Part shown: positions 37,272-46,069 of the stretch, one piece after another
How positions within the stretch are numbered: the first letter of the stretch is position 1
How the letters are laid out: each line of letters opens with the position of its first letter
Origin: Photorhabdus asymbiotica
GTDB lineage: Bacteria; Pseudomonadota; Gammaproteobacteria; Enterobacterales; Enterobacteriaceae
Direction: 5' to 3'
Assembly: GCF_003634575.1 (NCBI RefSeq)
Contig: NZ_RBLJ01000005.1
Location: 310,001 to 374,000, forward strand
Length of the DNA: 64,000 nt
Made by a program: the position numbers and the translations under genes
The notes under the pieces: generated by a model
Told to the model about the DNA's origin: nothing
The model's input: only the letters and a program-made list of their open reading frames with translations
Database searches by the model: none

Positions 37272-38762
37272 TTAAATCAATTTCAAAGCAAACCAGTAGA
37301 GAGTACCGGACAGCGCGATTGAAACTGGTAATGTCAGTATCCAGGCCAACATGATGTTCTTGATTGTTTTACCTTGAACACCACCACCATCAACCAACAT
37401 CGTCCCTGCTACCGCAGAAGACAACACCTGTGTAGTAGAGACCGGCATCCCGGTATAACTCGCGACACCGATTGAAACAGCAGCAGTCATCTGAGCTGAA
37501 ACACCCTGCGCGTAGGTCATGCCTTTCTTACCAATCTTCTCACCGATAGTTACCGCAACACGTTTCCAACCAACCAAAGTTCCCAAAGACAGAGCCAGTG
37601 CTACCGCGATGATGATCCAGACTGGTGCATACTCAACAGTGTGCAATAAGTCTTTACGCAGCTTATTCAGGAAACGAGCATCTTCAGCCGTGGTTTCTGG
37701 CAGTTTTGCCACAGATTCCGCAGTATCCGCAATACACATCAACATACGACGCATATTGTTACGCTGTTCAGGGTTCAACTCACTGTAACTCTGAATGCCC
37801 TTCAATATGCTTTCTGTTTGATTAAGAACCACCACGGCACGGGTGCTGTCACAATGGAATTTCCCCTCCGGTTCATTCTCAACAATGGCTACCGATGGCG
37901 TCAGTTCAATGGCATGAGATAACGCCGTACCATGCTGCTGATAATATTGTTGCAGGTGAGTAACCGCATCGTAAGTACGAGCAATGTCATAACCATTAGC
38001 ATTCATGTTTACGACAAATCCCGCCGGAGCGACACCGATCAACACCAGCATAATCAAACCAATGCCTTTCTGACCATCATTCGCCCCATGTGAGAAACTG
38101 ACTCCCACCGCAGACAAAATTAGCGCAGTACGCGTCCAGAAAGGTGGCTTACGCTTACCGTCTTTCTTTTCACGCTGAGCTGGCGTCAGATGAATACGTT
38201 TGCGCTTCTTGGTACCACTCCAGTAACGACGCAACAGAAACACCACTGCCCCAGCGATAATCAATCCAATTAAAGGAGAGAGGATCAGTGACAGGAAAAT
38301 CTGTATCATCTTCGGCACATTCAACGCATCAACCACAGAAGAGCTGGTCACAATGGCATTGGTCAAACCAATACCAATGATGGAACCAATCAAGGTATGA
38401 GAGCTGGATGCAGGTAAACCGAAATACCAGGTGCCAAGGTTCCAAACAATAGCAGCCAGCAACATGGAAAACACCATAGCAAGACCATGAGCAGAGCTGA
38501 CATTGAGAAGAAGATCGGTTGGGAGTAAATGTACAATCGCGTAGGCGACACTTAATCCACCAAGAAGAACACCGAAAAAGTTAAATACCCCAGCCATGAC
38601 GACAGCAAACTGTGCTCGCATAGCACGGGTATAAATAACTGTTGCTACCGCATTCGCGGTATCATGAAAGCCATTAATGGCTTCATAAAACAGCACAAAC
38701 AGCAGTGCCAGTACTAACATTAGGCTGGTGTGAAAATCCAGGCCAGTAAAAAGATGTAGCAT
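37272..38762 (-). CDS. pitA: Low-affinity inorganic phosphate transporter
   Basis: PitA is a proton/metal-phosphate symporter of the inner membrane. The protein (496 residues from 38762) aligns throughout with E. coli Pit[52 protein letters not shown] and [17 protein letters not shown]. The last motif has Gln where E. coli has His. The start at 38762 (MLHLFTGLD) fits the E. coli N-terminus but lacks a strong ribosome-binding site; ATGs at 38801 or 38813 are alternatives. The uspA-uspB-pitA neighbourhood is as in E. coli. Confidence 0.94.
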   Translation of the reverse strand: MLHLFTGLDFHTSLMLVLALLFVLFYEAINGFHDTANAVATVIYTRAMRAQFAVVMAGVFNFFGVLLGGLSVAYAIVHLLPTDLLLNVSSAHGLAMVFSMLLAAIVWNLGTWYFGLPASSSHTLIGSIIGIGLTNAIVTSSSVVDALNVPKMIQIFLSLILSPLIGLIIAGAVVFLLRRYWSGTKKRKRIHLTPAQREKKDGKRKPPFWTRTALILSAVGVSFSHGANDGQKGIGLIMLVLIGVAPAGFVVNMNANGYDIARTYDAVTHLQQYYQQHGTALSHAIELTPSVAIVENEPEGKFHCDSTRAVVVLNQTESILKGIQSYSELNPEQRNNMRRMLMCIADTAESVAKLPETTAEDARFLNKLRKDLLHTVEYAPVWIIIAVALALSLGTLVGWKRVAVTIGEKIGKKGMTYAQGVSAQMTAAVSIGVASYTGMPVSTTQVLSSAVAGTMLVDGGGVQGKTIKNIMLAWILTLPVSIALSGTLYWFALKLI

Positions 38763-39062
38763 AAACGTTAAGCCAGTTAGTTGGACATGAACGCGGCGCA
38801 TTATCAGTGACAAATGCTAGCGGGGGAAGTGAAATATGAACTTTTTTTGATTTCATGACAACCAGACAACAATAAGAAATATAAATATTCATTATATATC
38901 ATACTGTTATATATATTTTGAAAAATTGACAATCCTAAGACAAAAAATAAGTTTACTTGACAAATTCAGGTCATATAGGGCTTTTTCTCCGTAAATTTAT
39001 CAAAAATGCAACATGTTAGGGGAAATTCCCCACTAAATTATTCAGTTATAAAGAGAAAAACA

Positions 39063-40247
39063 GTGGAAAGATTTGATGCAATTATTATTGGTGCCGGTGC
39101 TGCTGGTCTGTTTTGCGCAGCTCAGGCCGGACAACTCGGCTTACGGGTGCTAGTTCTGGACAACGGCAAAAAAGCCGGACGTAAGATTTTGATGTCCGGT
39201 GGTGGGCGTTGTAACTTCACTAATATGTATACAGAACCATCGGCTTATCTTTCTACTAACCCTCATTTCTGTAAGTCTGCACTGGCCCGCTATACACAAT
39301 GGGATTTTATCGAACTGGTTCAACGTTATGGTATTGCTTACCACGAAAAAACGTTGGGGCAGCTTTTCTGTGATGATTCAGCCCAACAGATAGTTGATAT
39401 GTTACTGAAAGAATGTGAAGCCGGTCAGGTCAACATTCGCCTGCGCAGCGAAGTCAGTCACGTAGAAAAAAAGGAACAAGATTTCGTTATCACCGTTAAT
39501 GGAAAGGAAGTAAGTACACGCTCACTTGTTATTGCTTCCGGTGGATTATCTATGCCAGGTCTTGGAGCAACCCCCTTCGGTTATCGAATCGCAGAGCAGT
39601 TTGGTCTGCAAGTCTTGCCAACCCGTGCCGCTCTCGTGCCTTTTACTCTGCATAAACCGTTACTGGAACAACTTCATGTACTTTCAGGTGTATCTGTTCC
39701 CGCCATTGTCACCGCCGCAAATGGTACTCTGTTCAAAGAAAATATCCTGTTCACTCACCGAGGACTTTCTGGCCCGGCAATTTTACAAATTTCCAGTTAC
39801 TGGCAGCCCGGAGAGTTTGTGAGTATTAACTTACTCCCAGACACTGATTTAGACGCTTTTCTAGAACAAGAACGAAGTTCTCATCCAAATCAAAGCGTAA
39901 AAAATTCTCTGGCAAAATTATTACCGAAGCGGCTGACAGAATGTTTACAAATGCTCGACCAGATCCCAAATATTGCTCTTAAGCAATTAAACTCAATTCA
40001 GCAAAAGCAGCTCGTGTTAAACCTTCAGTCATGGCAAGTACAACCTAACGGCACTGAAGGCTATCGCACAGCTGAGGTGACAATAGGTGGCATTGATACT
40101 CACCAGCTCTCCTCCAAAACGATGGAGGCTAATCAGGTAAAAGGACTCTATTTTATTGGTGAAGTGGTAGACGTCACCGGCTGGCTTGGTGGCTACAATT
40201 TCCAATGGGCATGGAGTTCCGCTTGGGCATGTGCGCAGGCGCTATGA
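39063..40247 (+). CDS. yhiN: HI0933/YhiN-family FAD-dependent oxidoreductase
   Basis: This 394-residue flavoprotein has the N-terminal dinucleotide-binding motif GAGAAGLFCAAQAG, followed by GKKAGRKILMSGGGRCNFTN and the C-terminal GEVVDVTGWLGGYNFQWAW, the hallmark of the HI0933 family. It is colinear with E. coli YhiN. The GTG at 39063 (VERFDAIIIGAG) matches the E. coli start and follows an AAAGAG site; the frame upstream to 39006 is not conserved. The reaction is unknown. The gene lies beside pitA as in E. coli. Confidence 0.92.
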   Translation: MERFDAIIIGAGAAGLFCAAQAGQLGLRVLVLDNGKKAGRKILMSGGGRCNFTNMYTEPSAYLSTNPHFCKSALARYTQWDFIELVQRYGIAYHEKTLGQLFCDDSAQQIVDMLLKECEAGQVNIRLRSEVSHVEKKEQDFVITVNGKEVSTRSLVIASGGLSMPGLGATPFGYRIAEQFGLQVLPTRAALVPFTLHKPLLEQLHVLSGVSVPAIVTAANGTLFKENILFTHRGLSGPAILQISSYWQPGEFVSINLLPDTDLDAFLEQERSSHPNQSVKNSLAKLLPKRLTECLQMLDQIPNIALKQLNSIQQKQLVLNLQSWQVQPNGTEGYRTAEVTIGGIDTHQLSSKTMEANQVKGLYFIGEVVDVTGWLGGYNFQWAWSSAWACAQAL

Positions 40248-40286
40248 TATTTGCGTAGAAACAATAAAGTTTGTCCATAAGACTTC

Positions 40287-40583
40287 TCAACTTATTAGTC
40301 CCAAAGCGCACTCATTGGTACTGCAAATTGTGTTCGGTATATGGCTGATTGGCAGGCAATTGTTACCTGTGTAAAGCAAGATTCCGCTTTGCCAATCTCT
40401 GTCAACCAATGAAGCTAATCTAGCCAGTCCCATGCCATCTTTAGGCGGTATGCTGGCTGTTTTTTTAACTTCCCCCCATATTCTTCGTCCATCTTCAATA
40501 ACCAGATCAACTTCAATCTGATCTTTGTCACGATAGTGAGAGAAATACAGTTCATGTTCACTCCAACCCGATTGACAGATCAA
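40287..40583 (-). pseudogene. C-terminal remnant of a DUF4143 AAA ATPase
   Basis: The frame contains HYRDKDQIEVDLVIEDGRRI and WGEVKKTAS followed by GLARLASL and GILLYTG. This is the nuclease-like C-terminal DUF4143 domain of archaeal/bacterial AAA+ ATPases (usually about 400 residues). The ATPase part is missing and the sequence to the right (40584-40860) shows only disrupted frames. It marks the start of an accessory region after yhiN. Confidence 0.6.
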
Positions 40584-40891
40584 ATGCTGGTTTGTATAGC
40601 GTCTATGTGTTGGTTTCTGACGTTCTTACACGTCAATCAAAACTTTTTAAGCGTCTGTCAGTCTAGGCTTAAAAGCACGACTGTTACGAAAAGCCAGAGT
40701 GATTGGAGGCAAATTTATCGTCTCTGAGAGTCAACACGACCCTCAGAATGATATGCAGCACGCAGGAAGGTAAAGAACATAGTCAGACCTGAAGCTTACT
40801 GCAAAATTATATTAGTGGAACTTCAGAAGTTGGTTCACATATTAACCTACAAATCAAAACAGCAATTTCAGTACCAAAAATTCAGATCTTA

Positions 40892-41365
40892 TCACCTAAA
40901 CCACTTTCCCATTTTTATCGAAAAAGCACTTATTATCGAAATAACAGTTGCACACAAACTGGGGAGTAACATCGAAATAAAACCAAGAATAGTTCCATTG
41001 TTTGCAACCGAGTGATGCTCAGCCATCCCGCCCATAGCCATTTGCATGAAAACAGAGTTCGTCAGGTAGGTATAAACCAAACCGCAAATCCCCGTAATCA
41101 GCAGAAAACTTATGAACATAGCAACCACTGATCCCGTTATCTGAGGTAATCTTCCCCTAATTGAATGGATGGTGAGAGCGGTCAAGCAACCCGGAGCAAA
41201 ACCCCATCCTAATACATACCAAATAGCCATTAACCCTTTTAGGGGGACATTGTGTGCCATTTCCAGAATATCAGCGCGCCACAATATAAGATTCAAACAT
41301 GCAGCCAGCACAGCCAGAAATACGGAAATGGCAAAACTGTTAGGTAAACTAGATTTTTTACTCAC
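40892..41365 (-). CDS. Hypothetical membrane protein, second of a pair
   Basis: The product has four hydrophobic segments (FAISVFLAVLAACLNLILW, GLMAIWYVLGWGFAPGCL, SVVAMFISFLLITGICGLVY, LGFISMLLPSLCATVISIIS). The start is probably the GTG at 41365, preceded by GAAGGTG and overlapping the stop of the upstream gene by one base (TAGTG), giving 157 residues; a TTG at 41383 is less likely. It is coupled to the preceding membrane protein, with which it shares length and topology. I do not recognise the family. Confidence 0.62.
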   Translation of the reverse strand: MSKKSSLPNSFAISVFLAVLAACLNLILWRADILEMAHNVPLKGLMAIWYVLGWGFAPGCLTALTIHSIRGRLPQITGSVVAMFISFLLITGICGLVYTYLTNSVFMQMAMGGMAEHHSVANNGTILGFISMLLPSLCATVISIISAFSIKMGKWFR

Positions 41366-41850
41366 TAAAACACCTTCAAGCAATCAAGGAATCTTGCACC
41401 TTTTACAGAGTTAAGCAGGAAGCTGCCCAGAATACCGGCCAAAAGTGCAGCAGTGTATCCTTTGATAAGGAACAGCAACGGCATTTCTATTGAGCCCCAA
41501 TAATTCAGTCCAACGTTGTGGTCCAATCCCCAACACAGCGTTTGGCAAACACTAAACAGCAAAGCACTACTCACCGCAGTCATCGTATAAGCTCCTGTGC
41601 TTCCGGGGGTAAAACGTGATGAAACCAGATAGGTGAGTCCCCCAACAGCAGCGCCCATCCCGATACCACATAAACCAAGAGCCCATACGAGACGCCATAC
41701 CAAAGGGCCATTATCGGGAAATAAAATAAAGCTCATTAAAAGAAATCCAAACTCCGCAATAAATCCCAAAGCAATGAACAGCTTAATTGTGCGTATAGCA
41801 CGTTTTTCACCTTCCGCTATCGCGTATTCATTCACGGCTTGAGTAGACAT
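41365..41850 (-). CDS. Hypothetical membrane protein, first of a pair
   Basis: This 161-residue protein has a charged N-terminus (MSTQAVNEYAIAEGEKRA) and four hydrophobic segments, including LFIALGFIAEFGFLLMSFIL and LWRLVWALGLCGIGMGAAVGG-like stretches. Gly-rich helices hint at packing with a partner, probably the product of the overlapping downstream gene. A GGAG site lies near the ATG. A divergent hydrolase/monooxygenase pair starts 800 bases to the right. No family is recognised. Confidence 0.62.
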   Translation of the reverse strand: MSTQAVNEYAIAEGEKRAIRTIKLFIALGFIAEFGFLLMSFILFPDNGPLVWRLVWALGLCGIGMGAAVGGLTYLVSSRFTPGSTGAYTMTAVSSALLFSVCQTLCWGLDHNVGLNYWGSIEMPLLFLIKGYTAALLAGILGSFLLNSVKGARFLDCLKVF

Positions 41851-41931
41851 TTTTCATCTCCTGAACAAGTTTGTTAAACATCTAATGATGTCATTCAGTT
41901 TTATCTGAAGCAGACTATATGCTCTGAATTG

Positions 41932-42049
41932 TATATATCAAGTTGCTGCTTTGTTGGCTGCCTTCACTCACCCCAGTCACATCGTTATCTATGCTCCTGG
42001 GGATTCGTTCACTTGCCGCCGCGCTGCAACTCGAAATCTATTGGGTATA
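41932..42049. repeat. ERIC element 5, truncated at its left end
   Basis: The right end (GGGTATA) and core (CACCCCAGTCACATCG) are intact, but about ten bases of the left arm (CCCTTCATCTTTC in other copies) are missing. It lies upstream of the coupled membrane-protein genes. Confidence 0.85.
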
Positions 42050-42659
42050 AAACCGGACCGAACACTCTAGCAAAATGCTGTCAGATTGAGGAAAACACTG
42101 TACGGTACTTTTTTACCTGATTTTAATTACTTACCTTACTTAATTATGTGAATTATTACCCAATAAAGTAAGAACAATAGGAAAATAAATTATTCAACAA
42201 ATCAAACAAGAAAAATAAAAATTATATTCAATGTAATTACTATGGTATGAAGATGAAAACCTGTCAATGCAAAACAAACAATTTAGAGAAAAGTAAAATA
42301 TATAAAATTTTTAATGTCTTGATAATTCCCCCGTTTAACCTGACAGAAGCATAGCATTAAATGGTCAGTCGATAACTAACTACTTAACAAACGGCAAATG
42401 CCATAAATTTTTCAAAATTATTAGCAAGTTAATATTTTACTCTCAATTTTAAATGACTTCTAAAACACAATAAACAAGTCCTAATACTGAACTTTATAAT
42501 AATAATGAAAATATTCAGACAAGATACTATTTTAATTTTATAGTTTGACAATAACGCTATCATTAGTTATTAATTTAATTAAGCAATGATAAGAAAATTA
42601 CTTAATTATTTATATTTAACTTCCTTATAACCCATATTTATCAAGAGTGTTTAACTACT
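42050..42659. other. AT-rich promoter region of the hydrolase/monooxygenase operon
   Basis: Apart from the right edge of the ERIC element, this stretch is very AT-rich and has no coding potential. It must hold the promoter for the plus-strand hydrolase and monooxygenase genes. No specific operator was recognised. Confidence 0.4.
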
Positions 42660-43535
42660 ATGAATAGACCAGAACAAGAATTCAGTGCCAATGAAAGTGT
42701 TATAAAAGTAGATGGAAAGAATGTAAAGTTTTTCACCTCTACACCCCAGGGTCCAATTAAGAATAATGATAAGAAAAATCCTGTGGTCTTAGTGCATGGT
42801 ACTGGCGGAAGTACACAGATACATTTCAGTTCTTTGTTTCAATTACTTGCTACAGAACACCGGGTTATATCACTGGATTTTACTCAACCAGTAAACGCAG
42901 ACGAAACACTGACTCTTGAACACCTTGGAAAGCAGGTCGAAGCCGTTATTAAAACAGCAGCACCAGGAGAGTCTGTCACACTGATAGGTTATTCTTTGGG
43001 CGCTGCCGTTGTTGCTGCTGTTGCCGCTCAACATCCGGATCTGGTTCGTAATTTAGTTCTGATCGCAGGATGGATGAAATCAGATTTACAGCTAAAACGG
43101 TTTGCTGCTGTCTGGCACCAGTTATATGAAATCCAGTCCCCCGTTATTACAGAATTTATGATGTATTGCGCGTTCAGAGGTCCCTGTCATGTGAACATGC
43201 TTCCAGACCAGCTTGCAAACGGATTTGAAAATATCAATCCGGGGGAATTTGATGCATTGCAAATAACTCTTGATTCCCAAGTTGATATCACCCAACTTGT
43301 TCCTACCATAAAAGCCACGACTCTGATTATTGGTTGTAAATATGATCACATCGTTCCTACCTACCATAGTAAAGCACTTTTTGGCGCAATTCAGGATGCA
43401 CGCTATACAGAGATAGAATGTGGACACGCTGTCATTTATGAACGTCCTTTCCAGTTGGTACGAGTTATTGACCAGTTCTGTACGGACCCTTCGTTTTATC
43501 CTGCCGGAACCATTATCCCTACAGATCAACCATAA
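42660..43535 (+). CDS. Alpha/beta hydrolase
   Basis: This 291-residue cytosolic hydrolase has strand PVVLVHGTGGST (oxyanion HG), nucleophile elbow IGYSLGAAVV (Ser near residue 112), acid in CKYDHIVP and His in ECGHAVIYERP. The order fits the canonical alpha/beta fold. It lies 23 bases upstream of a Baeyer-Villiger-type monooxygenase gene in the same direction. Such pairs typically turn a ketone into an ester or lactone and then hydrolyse it, so this enzyme is probably the esterase or lactonase of a two-step pathway. Confidence 0.82.
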   Translation: MNRPEQEFSANESVIKVDGKNVKFFTSTPQGPIKNNDKKNPVVLVHGTGGSTQIHFSSLFQLLATEHRVISLDFTQPVNADETLTLEHLGKQVEAVIKTAAPGESVTLIGYSLGAAVVAAVAAQHPDLVRNLVLIAGWMKSDLQLKRFAAVWHQLYEIQSPVITEFMMYCAFRGPCHVNMLPDQLANGFENINPGEFDALQITLDSQVDITQLVPTIKATTLIIGCKYDHIVPTYHSKALFGAIQDARYTEIECGHAVIYERPFQLVRVIDQFCTDPSFYPAGTIIPTDQP

Positions 43536-43558
43536 TCTCTCTTACCCTCTGGAGAACG

Positions 43559-45073
43559 ATGATGAATAAAAGTGCACCAGACCATAATCCACAAATAGAC
43601 ATATCACGGGCCACTGATGTAGAAATTATTATCATCGGCGCAGGCTTTGCTGGCCTTGGTATGGGAACTCAGCTTAAACGCAGATCTCAGCACAGTTTTC
43701 TTATCCTCGAACGTGCCGATGATGTCGGAGGTACCTGGCGCGATAATACTTACCCCGGTATAGCCTGTGATATCCCCTCGCATCTTTATTCTTTCTCATT
43801 CCGCCCCAACCCTGACTGGTCTTATGTTTTTTCACCAGGACATGAAATACTTGCCTATCTTCAGGCTACAGCCAGAGATGAAGGGTTATTGCCTCATATC
43901 CGTTTGGGAACCAACGTTCAAAAAGCTTACTGGGATAACCAAGAAGAACGCTGGATAATTATCACAACCACAGGAGTTTTCAGTGGTCGATTCTTAGTAG
44001 CAGGCACCGGGCATTTAACAGATGAAAATATTCCACAGATCGAAGGTCTGAATAGTTTTACTGGGGAAGTTTTCCATTCAGCCCGCTGGAAACATCACAT
44101 CCCTCTTCAAGGTAAACGGGTAGGTATCATCGGATCAGGCGCTTCGGCAATACAAATAGTCCCTGAAGTGGCTAACAGTGTCTCTGAACTCGTTATTTTC
44201 CAGCGAAGCGCTCCCTACATCCTACCACGCCCCGACCGAAGTTATTCAGAAGCTGAAAAGCGATTGTTCCGACGCGATCCGAAGTCTATTCCTGCTCTTC
44301 GTTCAGATATATTCTGGCACTTTGAGTCTCTGTATCCAGCTTGCCGTTCTATTCCTGAATATCTGGCAGAATTAAAACGTATAGCCTTCGATCATCTTAA
44401 ACAGCAAATTTCCGATCCAGAATTATGCGCAAAACTCATCCCTAATTATGAACCTGGCTGTAAAAGAATCTTGGCTGCAAACAATTATTATCCCGCTCTT
44501 CTCCGAGATAATGTTCAACTCGAAACATCAGCCTTAAAGCGAATCGATGGACAAAACGCAATCTCAGTGTCTGGCAACAGTTATCCACTTGATTTACTTA
44601 TATTTTGCACTGGTTTTCAAACCACCCAACCGCCTTATACCCATCTGATTCATGGCCGTGATGGCCTTAGCCTCGCAGACCACTGGACTCAAGGTATGGA
44701 AGCCTTTGCATCAACCACAGTTACAGGTTTTCCAAACTTCTTTATTATCAACGGACCAAGTGCAACGCTTACCCATAACTCAATTATCTACATCATTGAA
44801 TCTCAAATAGAGTACATTCTTGGTGCTATTGAATACAGTAGGAAAAATAGCAACTATGTACTTGAGGTTTCTGCCGAAGCTCAAGAGAGTTATGTAAATG
44901 AATTACAACATCAGCTTAAAGATACGGTATGGGTTAGCGGTGGTTGTACAAGCTGGTACCTTGATCCCCGAAATAAGCGTCCAACACTGATATGGCCGGG
45001 CTTTGCTCATACGTTCAGAAAACATAATAGTAATTTTGATCCTGCTCCCTATATACATCGCGTTACAACATAA
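43559..45073 (+). CDS. Baeyer-Villiger-type flavin monooxygenase
   Basis: This 504-residue enzyme has a first Rossmann motif GAGFAGLGMG for FAD, a second GSGASAIQI for NADPH, and between them FTGEVFHSARWKH, the fingerprint FxGxxxHxxxW of type I Baeyer-Villiger monooxygenases (near residues 161-173). GGTWRDNTYPG is also typical. The enzyme inserts oxygen next to a carbonyl using NADPH and O2. It is co-transcribed with the preceding hydrolase and followed by a strong terminator, so the two genes make a self-contained operon. The substrate is unknown. Confidence 0.87.
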   Translation: MMNKSAPDHNPQIDISRATDVEIIIIGAGFAGLGMGTQLKRRSQHSFLILERADDVGGTWRDNTYPGIACDIPSHLYSFSFRPNPDWSYVFSPGHEILAYLQATARDEGLLPHIRLGTNVQKAYWDNQEERWIIITTTGVFSGRFLVAGTGHLTDENIPQIEGLNSFTGEVFHSARWKHHIPLQGKRVGIIGSGASAIQIVPEVANSVSELVIFQRSAPYILPRPDRSYSEAEKRLFRRDPKSIPALRSDIFWHFESLYPACRSIPEYLAELKRIAFDHLKQQISDPELCAKLIPNYEPGCKRILAANNYYPALLRDNVQLETSALKRIDGQNAISVSGNSYPLDLLIFCTGFQTTQPPYTHLIHGRDGLSLADHWTQGMEAFASTTVTGFPNFFIINGPSATLTHNSIIYIIESQIEYILGAIEYSRKNSNYVLEVSAEAQESYVNELQHQLKDTVWVSGGCTSWYLDPRNKRPTLIWPGFAHTFRKHNSNFDPAPYIHRVTT

Positions 45074-45103
45074 TCAATAAACGCCAAAAGCAATGAGCAA
45101 TGG

Positions 45104-45141
45104 TGCTGCGTTATTCCGCGTGTCACAAACGCAGCATTTTT
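45104..45141 (+). terminator. Rho-independent terminator after the monooxygenase gene
   Basis: TGCTGCGTT and AACGCAGCA pair perfectly and are followed by five T residues, 30 bases after the stop codon. Confidence 0.85.
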
Positions 45142-45212
45142 CATGATGAAGCCCCAAAATACCTCTATTTATGATCTAAAAACATCTATTTTCGGATATT
45201 CATTCCTGAAAC

Positions 45213-45248
45213 GGCAAAGGACTTTTCCCTCGAACTCAGTCCTTTGCC
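45213..45248 (-). terminator. Hairpin downstream of cynS
   Basis: GGCAAAGGACT and AGTCCTTTGCC form an 11-bp perfect stem 18 bases after the cynS stop. There is no marked T run, but the stem strength and position suggest a terminator. Confidence 0.65.
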
Positions 45249-45265
45249 AATATTAATTAATCACT

Positions 45266-45736
45266 TTAGAACGGTTTCGTCGGTAGATATTTTCCATCTA
45301 GTGTAATCACAGCCCGCGAACCACCGTTAGGGTCATCGACCTTTTTGATATCAAGTTTGAAATCGATCGCACTAATAATGCCATCACCAAATTTCTCATG
45401 GACCAACGCCTTCAGCGTTGAACCATAAATTTGTACCATTTCATAGAATCGGTAAATAGTCGGATCAGTCGGTACACCACCGGGGATACTGCCACGCACA
45501 GGGATAGTTTGCAGCAGGCGAAGAGCATTCTCATCAAGTTCGAGTCGGTCAACCACAATCTTGGCGGCATTTTCAGGCAATGGGTGTTGACCAAGCAGTG
45601 CAGCAGTGACGAACGCAAGACTTAGACCCGTTCCTTGTGCAATATCCTCAAACGTCAAATTTTTGCGTATTTTGGCGTCGATGATAGCATCAGTAAGGAT
45701 CTGGCGGGGAGTTTGGGAATATTGTGATTGTGTCAT
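45266..45736 (-). CDS. cynS: Cyanate hydratase (cyanase)
   Basis: CynS decomposes cyanate with bicarbonate to ammonia and carbon dioxide. The 156-residue protein has an N-terminal helical DNA-binding-like domain and the C-terminal catalytic domain with the conserved Arg, Glu and Ser in [12 protein letters not shown] and [11 protein letters not shown], as in E. coli CynS. No cynR, cynT or cynX is adjacent, so it is a lone gene with its own promoter. Confidence 0.95.
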   Translation of the reverse strand: MTQSQYSQTPRQILTDAIIDAKIRKNLTFEDIAQGTGLSLAFVTAALLGQHPLPENAAKIVVDRLELDENALRLLQTIPVRGSIPGGVPTDPTIYRFYEMVQIYGSTLKALVHEKFGDGIISAIDFKLDIKKVDDPNGGSRAVITLDGKYLPTKPF

Positions 45737-46069
45737 GATAATTCCTTTAGATTGATGAACTATTCAAGTTCCGCGGTAAGACACGGATTACATTGTAGAA
45801 ACAGGCAAAAAGACAGGCCGTCTGGAACCAGCTCTATATTGGTAATTCGAACAATTGCGTTTTTACGCATCATCAAATCAAATTGAATGAACTTTTCTAT
45901 TATGTCAAAGATCAGATAGTTATTATTTGTATAATACTTTCCGATAGTGACTAGTTAGCAAGCTAGGCAAGGCCCTCCGCATTCCCCAATCGCTGTTGAT
46001 CTCCACCGAAAATTCCCTCAACAATAATAGGTGGCCCGAACAACCGCCCCGATTTAAGAAATTCCTACA
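45737..46069. other. Intergenic region between cynS and the pullulanase gene
   Basis: The left part holds the cynS promoter. The stretch near 45960-46069 is GC-richer and contains no recognisable gene; it lies just past the pullulanase stop. Confidence 0.35.

Noticed and set aside
40186-41015. Short plus-strand frames after yhiN
   Set aside because: They overlap the DUF4143 remnant and the membrane-protein gene on the other strand, and none has a credible start.
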